The notes beneath the pieces are model-generated. The model saw only the letters and a list, made by a program, of their open reading frames with translations. It did no database searches and was not told where the DNA came from. Source: Mesaphorura yosii (lineage: Eukaryota; Arthropoda; Collembola; Poduromorpha; Tullbergiidae). Taken from it: 64,000 nt of DNA. Each line of letters starts with the position of its first letter. The stretch's first letter is position 1. This document shows, in pieces, positions 36,848 through 49,229 of this stretch. The position numbers and the translations under genes were made by a program. The stretch is from positions 62,001-126,000 of the forward strand of contig WIXG01000107.1 of assembly GCA_009869945.1 (NCBI GenBank). Reading direction: 5' to 3'.

Positions 36848-39751
36848 TCACCAGTTGTTGTAACAAAATCCCCATATGTAGTGGCAAGCTTCGGGCAAAA
36901 GCGTGTCAGGTTGAAGCCCACGTTGGACCAGCCGATCGCGATGAAGGATCAAGCGCGGAAAGGCACGCCTAGGCAGCTGACTCGGGTTACTCCATAATCT
37001 CTCTGCAGCAACAGCTCCCCTTGGCCACAATTTCATGTCCATATTGTGCTTGTCAACCTTAGAATTCATGCTTGATGTTACTGCGCACTCATAAAGGGGA
37101 TATTACGATGCTGCAATTCTTACCTTTTCCGACCACAAAGCCGCCAAACCTCCCCAAATCCTTCCAGAATTCAGCATTTGGGTAGCATTCTCAGCCCCGA
37201 CATGGGATGCAACAATTTCAAAGATGTCGTAAGCGTAGATTTCCTAAAATTTCGCATCTGGTTAGAGTGTTCTTGCAAAAGCCATGTTTATGGGAGTATG
37301 ATAATGTGAGAAAGGCATACCTCCCAATGATTCAGGGGAACGGTCGAGGAGTTACCACGCCAAGGTCCGTATCCATGATCCAAGTACATGACATCTTTGT
37401 TTGACATTATCACCGAGTATCCTTCTAAGAATATTTCACGCATATGCGCCTCTGGATCGTTCCCTACAATAAAGACGCCAAGAATTATACACGCTAACAC
37501 GACGCACCTGACTGTTAATGATAAATTTACGACTCACTTTCGTGCCAAATATGAATGGTGTAATCATCAGGATTCGCATATTGCCTTCCAGTGCCTGTCA
37601 TTTCGGATGTCCATATAATAGCCTTGATTGGCTGCCCCTCGTTTGCGTCCTTCAGTTTCTGGAGTGCTGAATTTTGAGAAAGCGTCAGTAATTACAGTGG
37701 CAGAACTCAACAACTAGCTCTACTTGCATCTTTCTTGAAAGTGTCCCCACAAGTCCATCATTGATGAGTTCTGTTGATCCATCCAATCAATCAACTCAGG
37801 GTACTTCTCCCAGCATTTGAAAGAAATCTCATCATTGCCCATGTGAAAGAGGTCACGATCAAATACATCCAGGTAGTCTTGGAATAGCTTGCCTAGTATT
37901 GTTAATTAAAATGTGAATCAAAGGTACTCGTATACGGTAGGATAGAAGGTTAAACAAACCTAGTACTTCTAACGTGTTGTTGTTGATTGGATTCAGTTGC
38001 CCCTAAAGTAGAGTATAGAGTCCGGATGTACGATTAAATTAAGTAATGAATCATGATTTGACAAATTGTTGACTTTTTCTTACACAAGGAGGCTGGATGC
38101 AGTAGTCCACGTACGGCTCTGCATTGACGCACAACGAAAGTTCCCCCAGTCCCTCAAGCGGTCCCCATTGCCAGCCATTTCCTGCATGTGAAGGTGCGTC
38201 TAATTCGGGGATTACTTTAATTCCGCGAATGTTTGCGTAGGTGATGAAATCAGCGATGTCCTCTGGTCTGTAAACTTTGTTCTTGCCAAACGTGCCGTAT
38301 TTTGTCACCTGCATTGTCGGATTGTGAATTAGAGGTGGAAGCTGAGGAACAATTCTCAGAACATAAGTCGCTAACCTGCGGGACGCGCTTAGACATGAAA
38401 GGAATTGAATTACTATCCGAAAGATGCCAGTGAAACATATTCAATTTGTTATACGCCATTCCGTCAACCATTCTTCGCAGGTCCTCGAATGGAATGAAGT
38501 TTCTTCCCGTGTCAATGAGAAGCCCTCTGAAACGGTAGGTCGGTTTGTCGCTAATGTCAACTTCATTCACGATCTGCCCATTGATGTATGACGTAAGATT
38601 TAATTTATGGAATAATTCACATTAAAGCCCGAATATAACTTCTAACCTGTAAAAATTCGGTGTCCTCATCGTATGCCATTAACTGAGTCAGCGTTTCTAG
38701 CCCGTGTCGCAGACCAAAATACGTGATTCCAGTTATGTAGACTCGAACGACAGTTGGATCGTCCGGATTACTCTTAAATCACAAGAACTGAGTTAGCACC
38801 GTTCCGTGTCGTTGAGTATATCAGTTTACTTGTTGCTTTTGGATCGTCATTGTGTATGACTCGTCCGTGTCCAGAGTGACTTTTGTGTCCCTGTTTATCA
38901 CGAAGAGGGCAAGTTCAACAATATTCTGCTCTCCATTCCAGGCTCGTGGATGAATCCTGCTTCGGTTCACGGAAAGCGGCGAGTCCGCCATACCCAAGTC
39001 GTACAGCTGGCGAAGATCGGCAAAAAATTATTGAAAGCACTTACAAGGACGAGGATCTAGTTAAGTTTAGGAATGTTACCTTGTTAATGTGTCCTAACGT
39101 GATATTAGCCGCTTCGTATACCATGTCCGTAACATCCTGCGAAGGTGCGATGACCGAGTACACTCTGACATTGCTCGGAATAAAAGGCGTGGTTTCGCTT
39201 CCAAGTTGAGTCTGAAAACAAGACAACACTTGAGCTTTGCAGGTATGTGCCTATGCTGGAACGGTCCTGAATATGATTTTAAAATTTGAGCTTCGAAGCG
39301 AGCGAGTGTTTCTCACCCTAATTGATGGATATGGCCAGAGAGCTCCGTACGTATCACATGTCAACCCTGGATTAAGTACACGAAAAATTTTGATAAATTT
39401 GAGCCAGCTGGTGCCAATTAGCGCAGCTTACTTACAGCACACTTTCTCGGGAAGTCTCACAGGAGCATTCGGGTCACTGCTGTTGTACGACGATCTTCCA
39501 CAGGACCGATAGTTGTGAATAGTGTTGACATCGCACGAGTACGTCCAAATCGGATCCCTGTGATCAAGAGATTGTTGCTAGTTTCAAATGTGGGTCATCT
39601 TCGGATGTTTCACTCACCAGAATCCCGGTGGATCGTCTCTGACGCCGGGAATCTTGGCTACGAGCTCATTGCTGCTGGTGAAGGTCAAAGCAACCAATAT
39701 ACAAAGGAATGAGACCAATGAGGAGTACGTGCCATATAAGGCTTTGGCCAT
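36848..39751 (-). CDS. GH20 beta-N-acetylhexosaminidase (chitooligosaccharidolytic / fused-lobes type)
   Basis: Fourteen exons join in phase to 657 residues: 39751-39618, 39557-39436, 39366-39317, 39211-39080, 39006-38830, 38772-38647, 38573-38376, 38308-38084, 38002-37960, 37892-37728, 37666-37538, 37463-37321, 37243-37124, 37057-36848. An N-terminal signal peptide (LVSFLCILVALTF) targets it to the secretory route. TYFGLRHGLETL, RGLLIDTGRNF, HWHLSDSNS and PSHAGNGWQWG mark the TIM barrel. The catalytic Asp-Glu pair sits in HMGNDEISFKCW, where the usual second Gly of GGDE is Asn. It removes terminal GlcNAc from chitin oligomers or N-glycans. One intron (37727-37667) uses GC rather than GT as donor. 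Confidence 0.93.
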
Positions 39752-40951
39752 GATGGGCAACTTGCTACACGACACGACTACTCTTTTGTTCTGTGGATGC
39801 TGATCCTTATCCAGCGACTGACCCCAAAATCATGAATTCGTCTCGCATATAAATGTCTGCTAGACACAGGTGCTTCGGAATGCATCAATTCCCTTATGAA
39901 ATAAAATTGCAATAACAAGGTTCGAGCCTCGTGCATGCTCCAGGTAAAAAAGTTCTCGAGCGTCAACCCGCATTGATGAGATCAGAAATTTCACGCTCGC
40001 TCGAATCACCTTCAAATGCATTTTCCATGTAGTGTGGTTTTAAATCTTGCTTGCTGTTACTTGTTTACCATTAATTATGTCGAGCCCATTAGTTCTCTTC
40101 AACTCGCAATCACCTAATCAGCAGAAAACACTTAAGCCCTTCAAATTGTCAATTATTGATAACGATTGACTGACAATTTAATGAATTTTCCTTGCGATTG
40201 TTTCGTGGAATGGGTCGAGTTGTGTCAGAATGAACTATCGTATCATATTCATTTGTACCTCTCACATGCGCAGTTTGTTTGTAAGTATCCAGCAGAGCTA
40301 GCTTCGTCATCTCTTTGTCTCGTTCTTATTGCATTGCGACTGGAATGAGACGACTGAGAATTAATGAAATCTCCTCTTGCATACTTCGCATGACTCGCAT
40401 CTCATTCACTGGGATCAAATGATTCATTTGGTACTTCGTTGATAAACCACATTCTTATTAGTCTGAGCATAAAACTCTGTGGCCATAAGTTTGGCCGTGA
40501 ATTCTGTCTATCAAGCATGACATTCGGGGTCACGGTCACGTCTCAGCCGAGTTGAATGAGTTGAGCTTTAAAACGCAAAACGCAGTACATGGCAGCGGTA
40601 AACATTGTACAAAACATCTTTGATTCATGTGAATGTTATGTAAATATTGATACTTCTAATTATGCTTTGTTCACATGCGTCTTGTTCTGCCAATGGCCAA
40701 TTGCATGGAGTTCATCTTTATCTGGCAATGACTCACTCACGGTGTAATGTAATTCATTCAATTTTTTATTCGCTGTCTCGAAAAATTAAAACTATAATTG
40801 GAGAAGGCAACTGAAATTTCGTAATACACCTGCGATTTTCGTGTGTTAAAAACTATTTTGGTTGGAACAAAGATGTCAAGTCAACTAAACGCAAGCATTA
40901 TTCTCGTACTTGACGGTCCATTTGCAGTAGAATCAAAACCAAAATTACATG
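39752..40951. other. spacer upstream of the hexosaminidase
   Basis: 1.2 kb with no supported gene. It should contain the hexosaminidase promoter and the 3' UTR of the protease-like gene to its right. Confidence 0.45.
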
Positions 40952-42343
40952 TTAACTCGTTGAATGTGTTCTCCAAATCCAATCATGGAACTGAGCGATT
41001 TCGGTATACAATCCAGGAAGCTGGAGTCTACAGCCAAATCTGCCAGCAAAACATCAACTCGGTGTATGAACGTCGTTAGATAGTTTGCTGTTGCATTGGG
41101 TTAACACAAAATTACCCGGAAGAAACGACTCCGCATAGGTATTTCTCAAGTTTTTTGCGGACCGTTCTTGAGCAAAGGAGTGGGCCACCGCTAGCACATT
41201 ATTACAAGTTCAAGACCATTGCATTTCTGCCAAGTTAAAACGGTAAAATATAAATACATGTCCCCCTGACATGAATCTTTGCCTCCACGAGGCATTTCAT
41301 CAGCGCACAAGATGGTTTTCGGCGGTTTGTCCAAGTCTAATAGCAAGAATGCAAGCGAAAGCAGGCACACAAGTCAGAATATGAACGTTGTCAACTCAGA
41401 TAAACGGGTCTTACTAACTGCCTTCGATTTTTTCTTGTTTTCAAAGACATCTTTGTACTTGACCTCAACATAGTGCTTATCACATTCGGGTTTCGGAACA
41501 ATAACAACGTCCACGGTAAGGAGTACGTCCGTGGGCTTTCCATCAGGAGCAGAGGCTTTTTTCACCGATGTGCTTCCCCATTCATTCAGCTTTGGCTTGC
41601 CTGATAAATAAAAAATTAGAGGTTCGGTCTTGGGACTCAGTTTTGGAACGCAGCCCCGACCTGCCGATTGAGTGCCTTTCTGTGGAATCGGAACTGGTTC
41701 AACAAAGTCGTTAAAAGGGAGATTCTTCTCAAGTTCAACGACGGCGACATCGTTGAGGTACGAGAGTGTCTTTGGCTTAAAATCGGGGTAGAGGATCACT
41801 TTTTTCACCGGTATGACTTATGCATTTGGACCCGGCTTTTTTAAATCAAGGGATCCAGGGTAAACTTCTCTCCAGTTTCCATGTCCTCTAAACAGTGAGC
41901 TGCGCTAATGCTGTTAAAAAATTAAACAATCGCTATTCATGCAATGTCAGTCGTAGATTTACAATTTGAATACACGAATCTCTCCATAAAGATCTCTCCG
42001 CCACAAAACTGTAAGCTGCTTCCTTCATCATCGCCTGAATAAGAAAAATGCTTTGTGACTTCAACACGTCGGACGTCTATTAAGCCACTAATTGCTAGGA
42101 TATAAGAACTTCGCCTTTCATCGCCACTCGACCACCGACCACCTTTATCGATTTGCCAATCTCTGGGTTTAATCTGCAATAAATTAAGGCTGTCAATACT
42201 TGTTTGCTACGTAAAAAGGCGAGTTTAAGATTCTTACTGTTTCCAGACCCCGCACTTGCCATATGATGGACAATTTGAACGGCTGATAGAATCAAACCTC
42301 ATTGGCCTCTTCATGTTGATCGAGCACTATTTGCTTCCGCGTC
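40952..42343 (-). pseudogene. trypsin-like serine protease, probably inactive or broken
   Basis: Minus strand. A short Cys-containing N-terminal exon reads CPSYGKCGVW, then KVVGGRVAMKGE at the activation site, FCGGEIF, ISAAHC with the catalytic His, LNDVAVVELE with the catalytic Asp, and GGKDSCQGD. After an intron (donor ATGTATTT near 41240, acceptor CTAG near 41181) the domain continues GGPLLC, then YLCGVVSSG, and a last exon with PGLYTEIAQFHDWIW ends at the stop 40952-40954. So the whole S1 domain order is present. Against function: frame breaks after KGE, around the His exon and in CLEDME, a stop before VKKVILYP, and a splice join that reads GD-Ile-GGP where the nucleophile Ser should be. 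It is a pseudogene or a heavily mis-sequenced protease homolog. No intact signal peptide was located. Confidence 0.68.
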
Positions 42344-43020
42344 CGGGTTCATGCGCGAAAAGAAGTTCATTCGATAATTTCGATAACAAAAGTTTCATTT
42401 CGCCTTTTCGATAAGATGGAGAGCAAAGCCTCAATTCACACAAATGATCGGGGTTAAATTAAAAGATCAGCTATAAATTGGGAAAGAAATGTTGCGTAAA
42501 ACTTCATCCTGATGTAGTAGAATCTACACCCCTTTCATCCTAGACGCTATCATTCATGAGGAGACTCTAAGTTCTATTACACGAAACGGCGAAGGTATTG
42601 CAGTTAATAAATCATTATCGTGGATGCCAATCATGTCCTTCCGCCTGGAACTGGATTTTTTTCCGGTCTTTTTCAGTTGTCGTGAGAAACGATTGACCAA
42701 ACTTGGCAAACTTGTCCATGTGTATTGTGCTCTGTTTCATTCATGCCACTTGCCACTCCTGCTGATGCCACCAAATAAACCAGAGCAAATAGACTCAGCA
42801 TAGATTCAGGACAAGAGTGGCTACGTACTCCTTGACAGGCATAGATTCGAAACAAAGCACAATTACACATACTCATTTAAAAATGTGTTCCAACGCACCA
42901 AAGCCAGTATCGGGTCTGTGCGACAACACTTGCGATGATGCATCTAAAACGCCGACAACTTGTATAAATGGATTTTACTCGGATCGGAACAACGGGCCTC
43001 TCCCGCCTTGCCAAACTCGG
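42344..43020. other. spacer between the protease remnant and NME7
   Basis: Divergent region. The open frame 42817-43032 that runs into the NME7 start has no resemblance to NME7 and is probably 5' leader. Confidence 0.4.
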
Positions 43021-44773
43021 ATGGTAATGTAGTGTCTATTTGTGGTAGTAAATTCTCAAAGCATATCTTGAGGCAATGCTGATTCTTTAGATCGAGCCAG
43101 ACAAGCTCATTTTCATTGTGGAATGGTACGATCGTGAAGCTGAGCTCGTGAAGAACTTTAGGCTCATTTTCTTCACTGTGGATGGAACAACTGAAATTGT
43201 GAGTTTCGTGTTATTTTGGCAGGCTCTAATCGTGTCGAAAACCTTAATCTTCCATTGTACATTAGTTGGATTTGATCAAAGGATGCCGATTCCTAAAGCG
43301 AATGAAGCTGAACTCTGTCACTCTGGAAGAATTGTACATTGGAAACGTCCTCAACATTTACTCCCGGGCCATGACCATCACTGAGTACTGTGACAGTTGT
43401 ACTTCCCAATACATGCAACCTAAAACGGAACGGTACTGGCGGTACCTTCCTTATTTGAAGGATGTGTCAACTAAACTCAAGACTCAATTTCAGAGCTTTT
43501 TTACTGGTCAAACCCGAAGCAGTTGAAAGACTCGGCTGCATTTTGCAATCCGTTGAAAAATGTTTCCGAGTTATTCGGGCCAGAATGGTAAAGCTGAGTT
43601 TTGAAATGGCTTGCAAGATTTATGAGAACCATGAGGGCAAGGACTATTTCTCGTAAGTTTACTTGTGCAATTATTGCGTCCCAGATTGAGTCGAAAGAGA
43701 GTATTTCTCAACAGGACACTCGTCAATCATATTTCATCCGCTCCTGTGATTGCCTTCCTTCTGGTGGCTGAAAATGCAATTGCAAAGTTGAATAATTTGG
43801 TTGGCGACGCTGATCCAGCCGACGCCAAACTGAAGACTCCCTTGTCTCTCCGAGCGCTGTATGGTCAAGACTTCATTCACAACGGGTTTCATGTGGCCGA
43901 GAGCCGGGAATGTGTCACTCGGGTACGGAACTCCATTTAACATGAGACTTTAATTAATGTTAATTTCTATCAGGATTCGGCATTCTTCTTTGGACAAACA
44001 CGCGCTGATCTTCCCTGCATCGCCCCAAATACGGCTCTCCTGAACTGCACTACTTGTTGCGTCATCAAACCACACGCTGTGAAGGAAAGTATGTAACCGC
44101 TATCAATAACAGCGTACTTTGCCTGGTTTAATGAGAATTCTCAATTTACAATTTCAACGTTTATGTTGGTGCTAGAGTTGGCCGGTCGCATCATTTCAGA
44201 TATTCAGAACTGTAATTTTAAAATTACAGCACTTGAACTGTTTTATCTGGACCGGGCCCGTAAGTAGAATTCCTGAACTTAATTTCTCGTTAGAAGCAGC
44301 CGGTAATAATTTGAAATACTGTTTCAAGATGCGGAAGAATTTTACGAGATTTACAAAGGCGTAATGGGAGAATACTCGGTACCAAATAACCAAGTGGCCT
44401 ATCTGCTTAAAGATGATATAAAAGTTATCTTCTGTTTACGGTTACAGGATATGACACTTGAACTGTCATTGGGCCCGTGCTATGCACTTGAAATTTTTGG
44501 CTGTTCTGAGGACACACCCAAGAACTTTCGCCAAATCGTTGGACCACATGATCCCGTAAGTACTTGAACAGGAGAGGTTCAGTATTCAGTACTGGCGTTC
44601 AATCTAGCTACATTCTCGCGGTTTAGGAATTGGCACGTCAAATTCGGCCACAGACGCTCCGAGCACGCTACGGATTGAATAAGGTTCATAACGCTGTTCA
44701 TTGCACTGATTTGCAAGAAGATGCTCACATGGAATTGGAATATTTCTTCCGTCTTCTTCCTCGGAAATCTTAG
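43021..44773 (+). CDS. NME7: nucleoside diphosphate kinase 7 (DM10 plus two NDK domains)
   Basis: Ten exons join in phase to 392 residues (human NME7 has 376): 43021-43023, 43091-43198, 43266-43432, 43494-43652, 43685-43922, 43974-44088, 44176-44259, 44329-44378, 44448-44555, 44627-44773. The DM10 domain opens with FIVEWYDREAELVKNFRL. NDK domain A begins LLVKPEAVERLG and has the His region LYGQDFIHNGFHVAES. NDK domain B begins CCVIKPHAV and ends with NAVHCTDLQEDAHMELEYFF. NME7 is a component of the gamma-tubulin ring complex and an inner protein of ciliary doublet microtubules. The start is placed on an ATG that is the last codon of a first exon, by analogy with vertebrate NME7, whose DM10 follows the start closely. 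AATAAA is at 44848-44853. Confidence 0.92.
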
Positions 44774-45370
44774 GACACCAATCATAAAAAGGCGTAGAGA
44801 TGAATCAAGTGAAATGTTATAAAAGTGCAATCCTATGCTTTGGGAGCAATAAAAACCGCATTTGTGGTATCATGCTTGAGTGCAGTCGATTCTTCTCGTA
44901 CGACTATTCGAGTTACAATCGCGGCTTCAGTTAAAATGAGAACCACCCGCTAGCCCAAAGTTTTTCGACGAAATTGTAATTTACAATTACAATTTACTAT
45001 CGTCCATTAACTTTGTGCCAGCCGCCAAGAAACAACTGCAAGGGACTCAAGGCGCTATTGACAACGCAAGAAAGTCAATATGTCTGAAGAAGATATTAGA
45101 ATTATCGACCAAGCATATGCGAGTAATAAAATGGATTCTAAAAGAGTGCATAGAACCTCTAAAGACTCCCGGCTTCTTATTAATCAAACAACTCAAACAA
45201 GTCGATTGAAACATCGTCGCGAGTTGGAGAAACATTTTTTGTACTTACACAGCTCTTTTTAATTGTGAGCGCTGTAGACCGAAACCCAAATTCTAAACAT
45301 CTTGAACACCCAAGCATATTGAAAGTCCATTCACTTTCACTGTCCGCAGTGTGTAAAACAATACGCGAGC
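44774..45370 (+). other. spacer between NME7 and CCDC39
   Basis: About 600 bases. A 60-codon frame beginning MSEEDIRIIDQ at 45080 has an acceptable start context but no recognised relative, and could be an upstream frame in the CCDC39 leader. The sequence 44973-44991 contains an imperfect AT-rich palindrome. Confidence 0.4.
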
Positions 45371-48300
45371 ATGGCGCAAATGAATCTTGCAGTGATGTTA
45401 TCCAAGCTCGGCTGGGGTTCCGGGTTTAAGCTTCCAATTGCTGACGAAGAAAATAAGAGGCTTGAAAAACTGGTAACCATTCCTGAGTCTTGATCCGAAC
45501 TGAATCATTGACATTGACACTTGCATTCTTTGTATGTTCTCTCAGCTGGAGAATGAACAGAGACGGTGCTTGGAACTGCGAGCTCAAATAACTGAAGAGG
45601 CAAAGGTCAAAGAGAATCTCAAGCAACACTTGGGACAGGTGACAACTGAGATAGGAATATCACGTGTAAGCGAAAATTCGGACCACGCACTCACAACCAA
45701 CAAATAACCTACTGAGGTTGCCTTGGTTTGTTTGCATGAATATTTTAGAAACTGTTGGAGTCGAAACAAAGCACGGTGAACACAGAAGAAAACATTCTGG
45801 CACTCGAAGAAAGGCAAGATCACAATTTAACTAAAGAAATTAAGCAAGTGAAACGTCACTGTGCGGACATTGAAGACCGAAATGAGTCCATGCAGGTTAT
45901 TAAAATTGATATGCCAGTAAACCACGATTATTTGCCAACCTTGACCTCTGATTTTAATGTCTTCAGAGTGAAATCACTGCACGACGAGCAAAGATTGATG
46001 ACGACCGATTCAAATTGCTTGGCGTGGATACGGAGTCTCAAGAATTCAAGAACGCCCTAGACCAAAAGGAACAGAACATTTCGTTTATTCTACAACTGAC
46101 GGATGTTGATGAACAAGTCGTGAAGGTAAACTATTTGGTGTCTCGACATTCTTGCGCGGCTATTCATGATGACGTACTATTTTCTGCCTCATAGGATTTT
46201 GAGATTAAGTATCAAAAGTATGGCGAGCAACAAGCACTCATCAAGCTTGAACTGGACAATACTGTTAAATTTACACAAACACTGGATTCACAGTATGAAA
46301 GAGCCTGCGCACAATATCGACGTGCTAACAAAGAAAGAATCCAAGCTTTGGATTTGTGGACAAGCACTCTTGAGTCCCTAACAAAGCGTGATGCCGACAT
46401 TCGAGTGATCGGGCAGGTGAATTGAAACGAACACTATTCGAAGTTTGCGGCAGCAGAGTTTTGTATAGCTCACAACGCTTTAGAATGCATAATCTTGAAT
46501 TTTGTGATTGTGACAGGAATATGCTCAAGTAATTGGAGCATGCCAACGAACTATGGATGTAGTCAGCCGTAAGCAAGACATTCTCCAAGTACGCCAGGCT
46601 AACACTGAAAGCGTTGAAGCTCAGACAATCCTCATGGATGGAACATTAGCCCAATTACGGAACGACATTCCAAGAATGATTGAGTTTAGGCACAGACTAA
46701 CCGATGAAATTGTAGATCAGCGAACAGTAATCACAGCTGCGAGTGACAATATTAAGGAATTGCGACGAAAAATCAAGCAGCTCGAGGAAGAAGTTAAGAC
46801 AATCGATCAACGACTGGAAACCGCAAAATCAGACCTGCTCGAAGTGCAAGAACGATACAAATTCACACAATCAGACATGCAATCAATCGAATCTAAGATG
46901 AAACAATTGGAAGGTATGATCATTGAAGAGGAGGATAAGGAGGATGAGTTGGTCAAAGAGATGGAGAAGATGAGGAAACTGCACTTTCACAAATCAAACG
47001 AAGCGTCTGCAATGAACAGAAAGCTGTTTGACGTTGAGTTTAAAATCAAAGCGAATAAAACAATGTACAACAATTTGCGAGACCAAGCGAAGAAGGACTT
47101 TTTGGAAGTCCAGCGCAGGAAACATTCTGGGTTTGAACTGGAGCTACGTGTTATGGAAGCCGAAACGCAGTACAAGACGTTGGCTTTTCCGAAGGATTTG
47201 GACTCAGCAGACGTGGCGACGTCGTATTTCACGTCGGAGACCTTGGCGAGATTATGTGAAAAGTTAAGCGACGTGACAAAAGACAAAACTTTGATGATGA
47301 GTCAGAAGGGTCACCTGGAAAACGTTTCGCGACGCATTTCAAGTGAAATGGCTGCAGACTGGGAAGGTCGGCGTCTCCTTCAGGCAGCCCTTTTTGCTGT
47401 AAGGCAAGAGAAAACAAGGTACGGACTTAATAATTTCGAACCTAGAAGCGAGTAAGTTTTAAATTCATTCATTGGCAATTGAAACTGACACACAGGCTGG
47501 AGTGTGAACTGGCAAAGACCATCAAAAAGTCGAGACAACACGAAACTGACAACGTCCTGATTAAACTGCAATACCGCAAGTTCAGCCTTTTCGCGAAGGA
47601 GCAGAAAAACAAGATCCTTACCCTGGAACAGCAGCGTTTGTATCTACAAATGGTAAGTCGGTTGATTCGGTGGCTGGCAGCTTTATGAATAACACACAAT
47701 GCTATAATTTACACCCCAATTTTAGGCTGCAGCCGAGAGACGTCTTGAAATCGACAAGCACAAAGCACTTTTGCGTATAAAACTGCATGGCATTAACGAG
47801 GAGAAAACACGGAGAATATGTCAAAGAAATGAGGTGATATCAGAAGTCGAAAGGCGCAAGAAACGGTAAGCGCAGAAATTCTCACGTTACCCCAAGCGTC
47901 GTAGTATTACCCATTCATGGTTTCTCACAGGTATGACATCATTATGGCTTCCCTTGCCTCAACGGACGACCGAGAAAACCAAGACTTCACCGAAGCGTTT
48001 TTAATCCTTAAAAATGCACAAGAAAGGGAAAGCACAAAGCGCGAAGGAGATTTATGGGACAATCGGGTGAAAGAAGCTGAGCAAGAAGTCATGGCTATCC
48101 AGAATACGGTGGCAGTGTTGGTGGGATCAAACCGCGCCTTCAAAGAAAGCCTCCAGCCCATTCGTGAATCAAGTAAGTCATAAATGCTATAATTTATGTA
48201 GCATTGCTTCAAAGTTTAGTATATTTCTTTTGATCTTCACAGCCGAAGAGGGAATCAAGATGCAGGAGCTTGAGCACACTCAGCGTGAAGCCGCAGTTAG

Positions 48301-49082
48301 GAAACGTAGGGCCGAAAAGCTGCAGCGAGAATTAGCGAAGCATTGCGCAAAGAAGGAATCCGAAATTTATCAACTCACGCAAACAATCGAGGTATTGGCG
48401 TCAATGGCTGAAGACAAAAAGTACGAACTGAATTCAGTTATGGTGGAAATCGCAAATCAAAAGGCCAAAATAGACAGAGCTAACAAAGTGGCTGCGAAGC
48501 TGGCACGTGACTTGGGGAACCAAAGCGACTTTGATAAAAAGTTGATTGAGGCTGAGCTGCAACTGCGATGTGCAAGAGAGAAATTCGGTGTAAGTTTGAA
48601 TGCCAACTTTGGAGTGATTCATTTTCCGACTGCCTAAAATTTGAACTCTTGTCTAGTTTGCCCTGCAAACACTGGACCGAGCTTTGTCCGTTCAGCCAAA
48701 GATGAGAGACGCTGTCTCCGACTACTTGCGACAGAATCCACTCTTGGGGGACGTAGCCAGACGCCTATCTTTACAAGGAAGGTGCACAGATTCAACGCCC
48801 GGATCAGGAACAGCAACACCGCACCATCAGTATTCCAAATACGCGTGCGATGAGCGCAGGAAATCAGCTGAAACAATTTATAAGCGAAACCAACGATTTT
48901 TTGCCAGCAAAAGCGCAAGTGCTTCGCCGTCTCAGACGAAAATTGCAAGTCCAGGTGCGTCGGTCCGCAGCGGTTCGGGTCGACCGGTCCATGAAATCGA
49001 CACCGCTCAGTTGGAAGCTAAACTCAAGGAGTTGCAGCATGAATCTCAAGAGAGTGAGTTACTTCTGCAAGCGCAAGACTAG
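45371..49082 (+). CDS. CCDC39: CCDC39 (FAP59), axonemal 96-nm ruler coiled-coil protein
   Basis: Eleven exons join in phase to 987 residues (human 941): 45371-45472, 45546-45665, 45749-45895, 45967-46125, 46195-46416, 46517-47418, 47496-47652, 47726-47865, 47931-48172, 48243-48589, 48657-49082. The N-terminus WGSGFKLPIADEENKRLE matches the CCDC39 opening W.dGF.iPvAnEENk.L. Nearly the whole protein is predicted coiled coil; the late block LKNAQERESTKREGDLWDN parallels the human IKAAQEKEELQREGD region, and the tail is Ser-rich and disordered. With CCDC40 it sets the spacing of inner dynein arms, radial spokes and nexin links on motile cilia. It lies directly after NME7, another doublet-microtubule protein. 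Its stop is 147 bp from the ENDOU stop on the opposite strand. Confidence 0.94.
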
Positions 49083-49229
49083 ATTGGATTGCAGATTTAA
49101 TTTATCTGACCTTTGGGAAAATTGTGATCAGCATGCAGATGTTATTGTACGACACTGTTCATAAGACTTGTGATATTTCTCATAATGAACTGTCGCAAGA
49201 CTCATAATTGCATGAAAGCCGTCCGACCA

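Noticed and set aside
42817-43020. coding extension upstream of the NME7 start
   Set aside because: It is open and in frame up to the ATG at 43021, but Cys-rich and unlike any NME7 N-terminus.
45080-45262. 60-codon frame MSEEDIRIIDQ... upstream of CCDC39
   Set aside because: Plausible start context but no family; more likely leader sequence. Mentioned only in the spacer entry.
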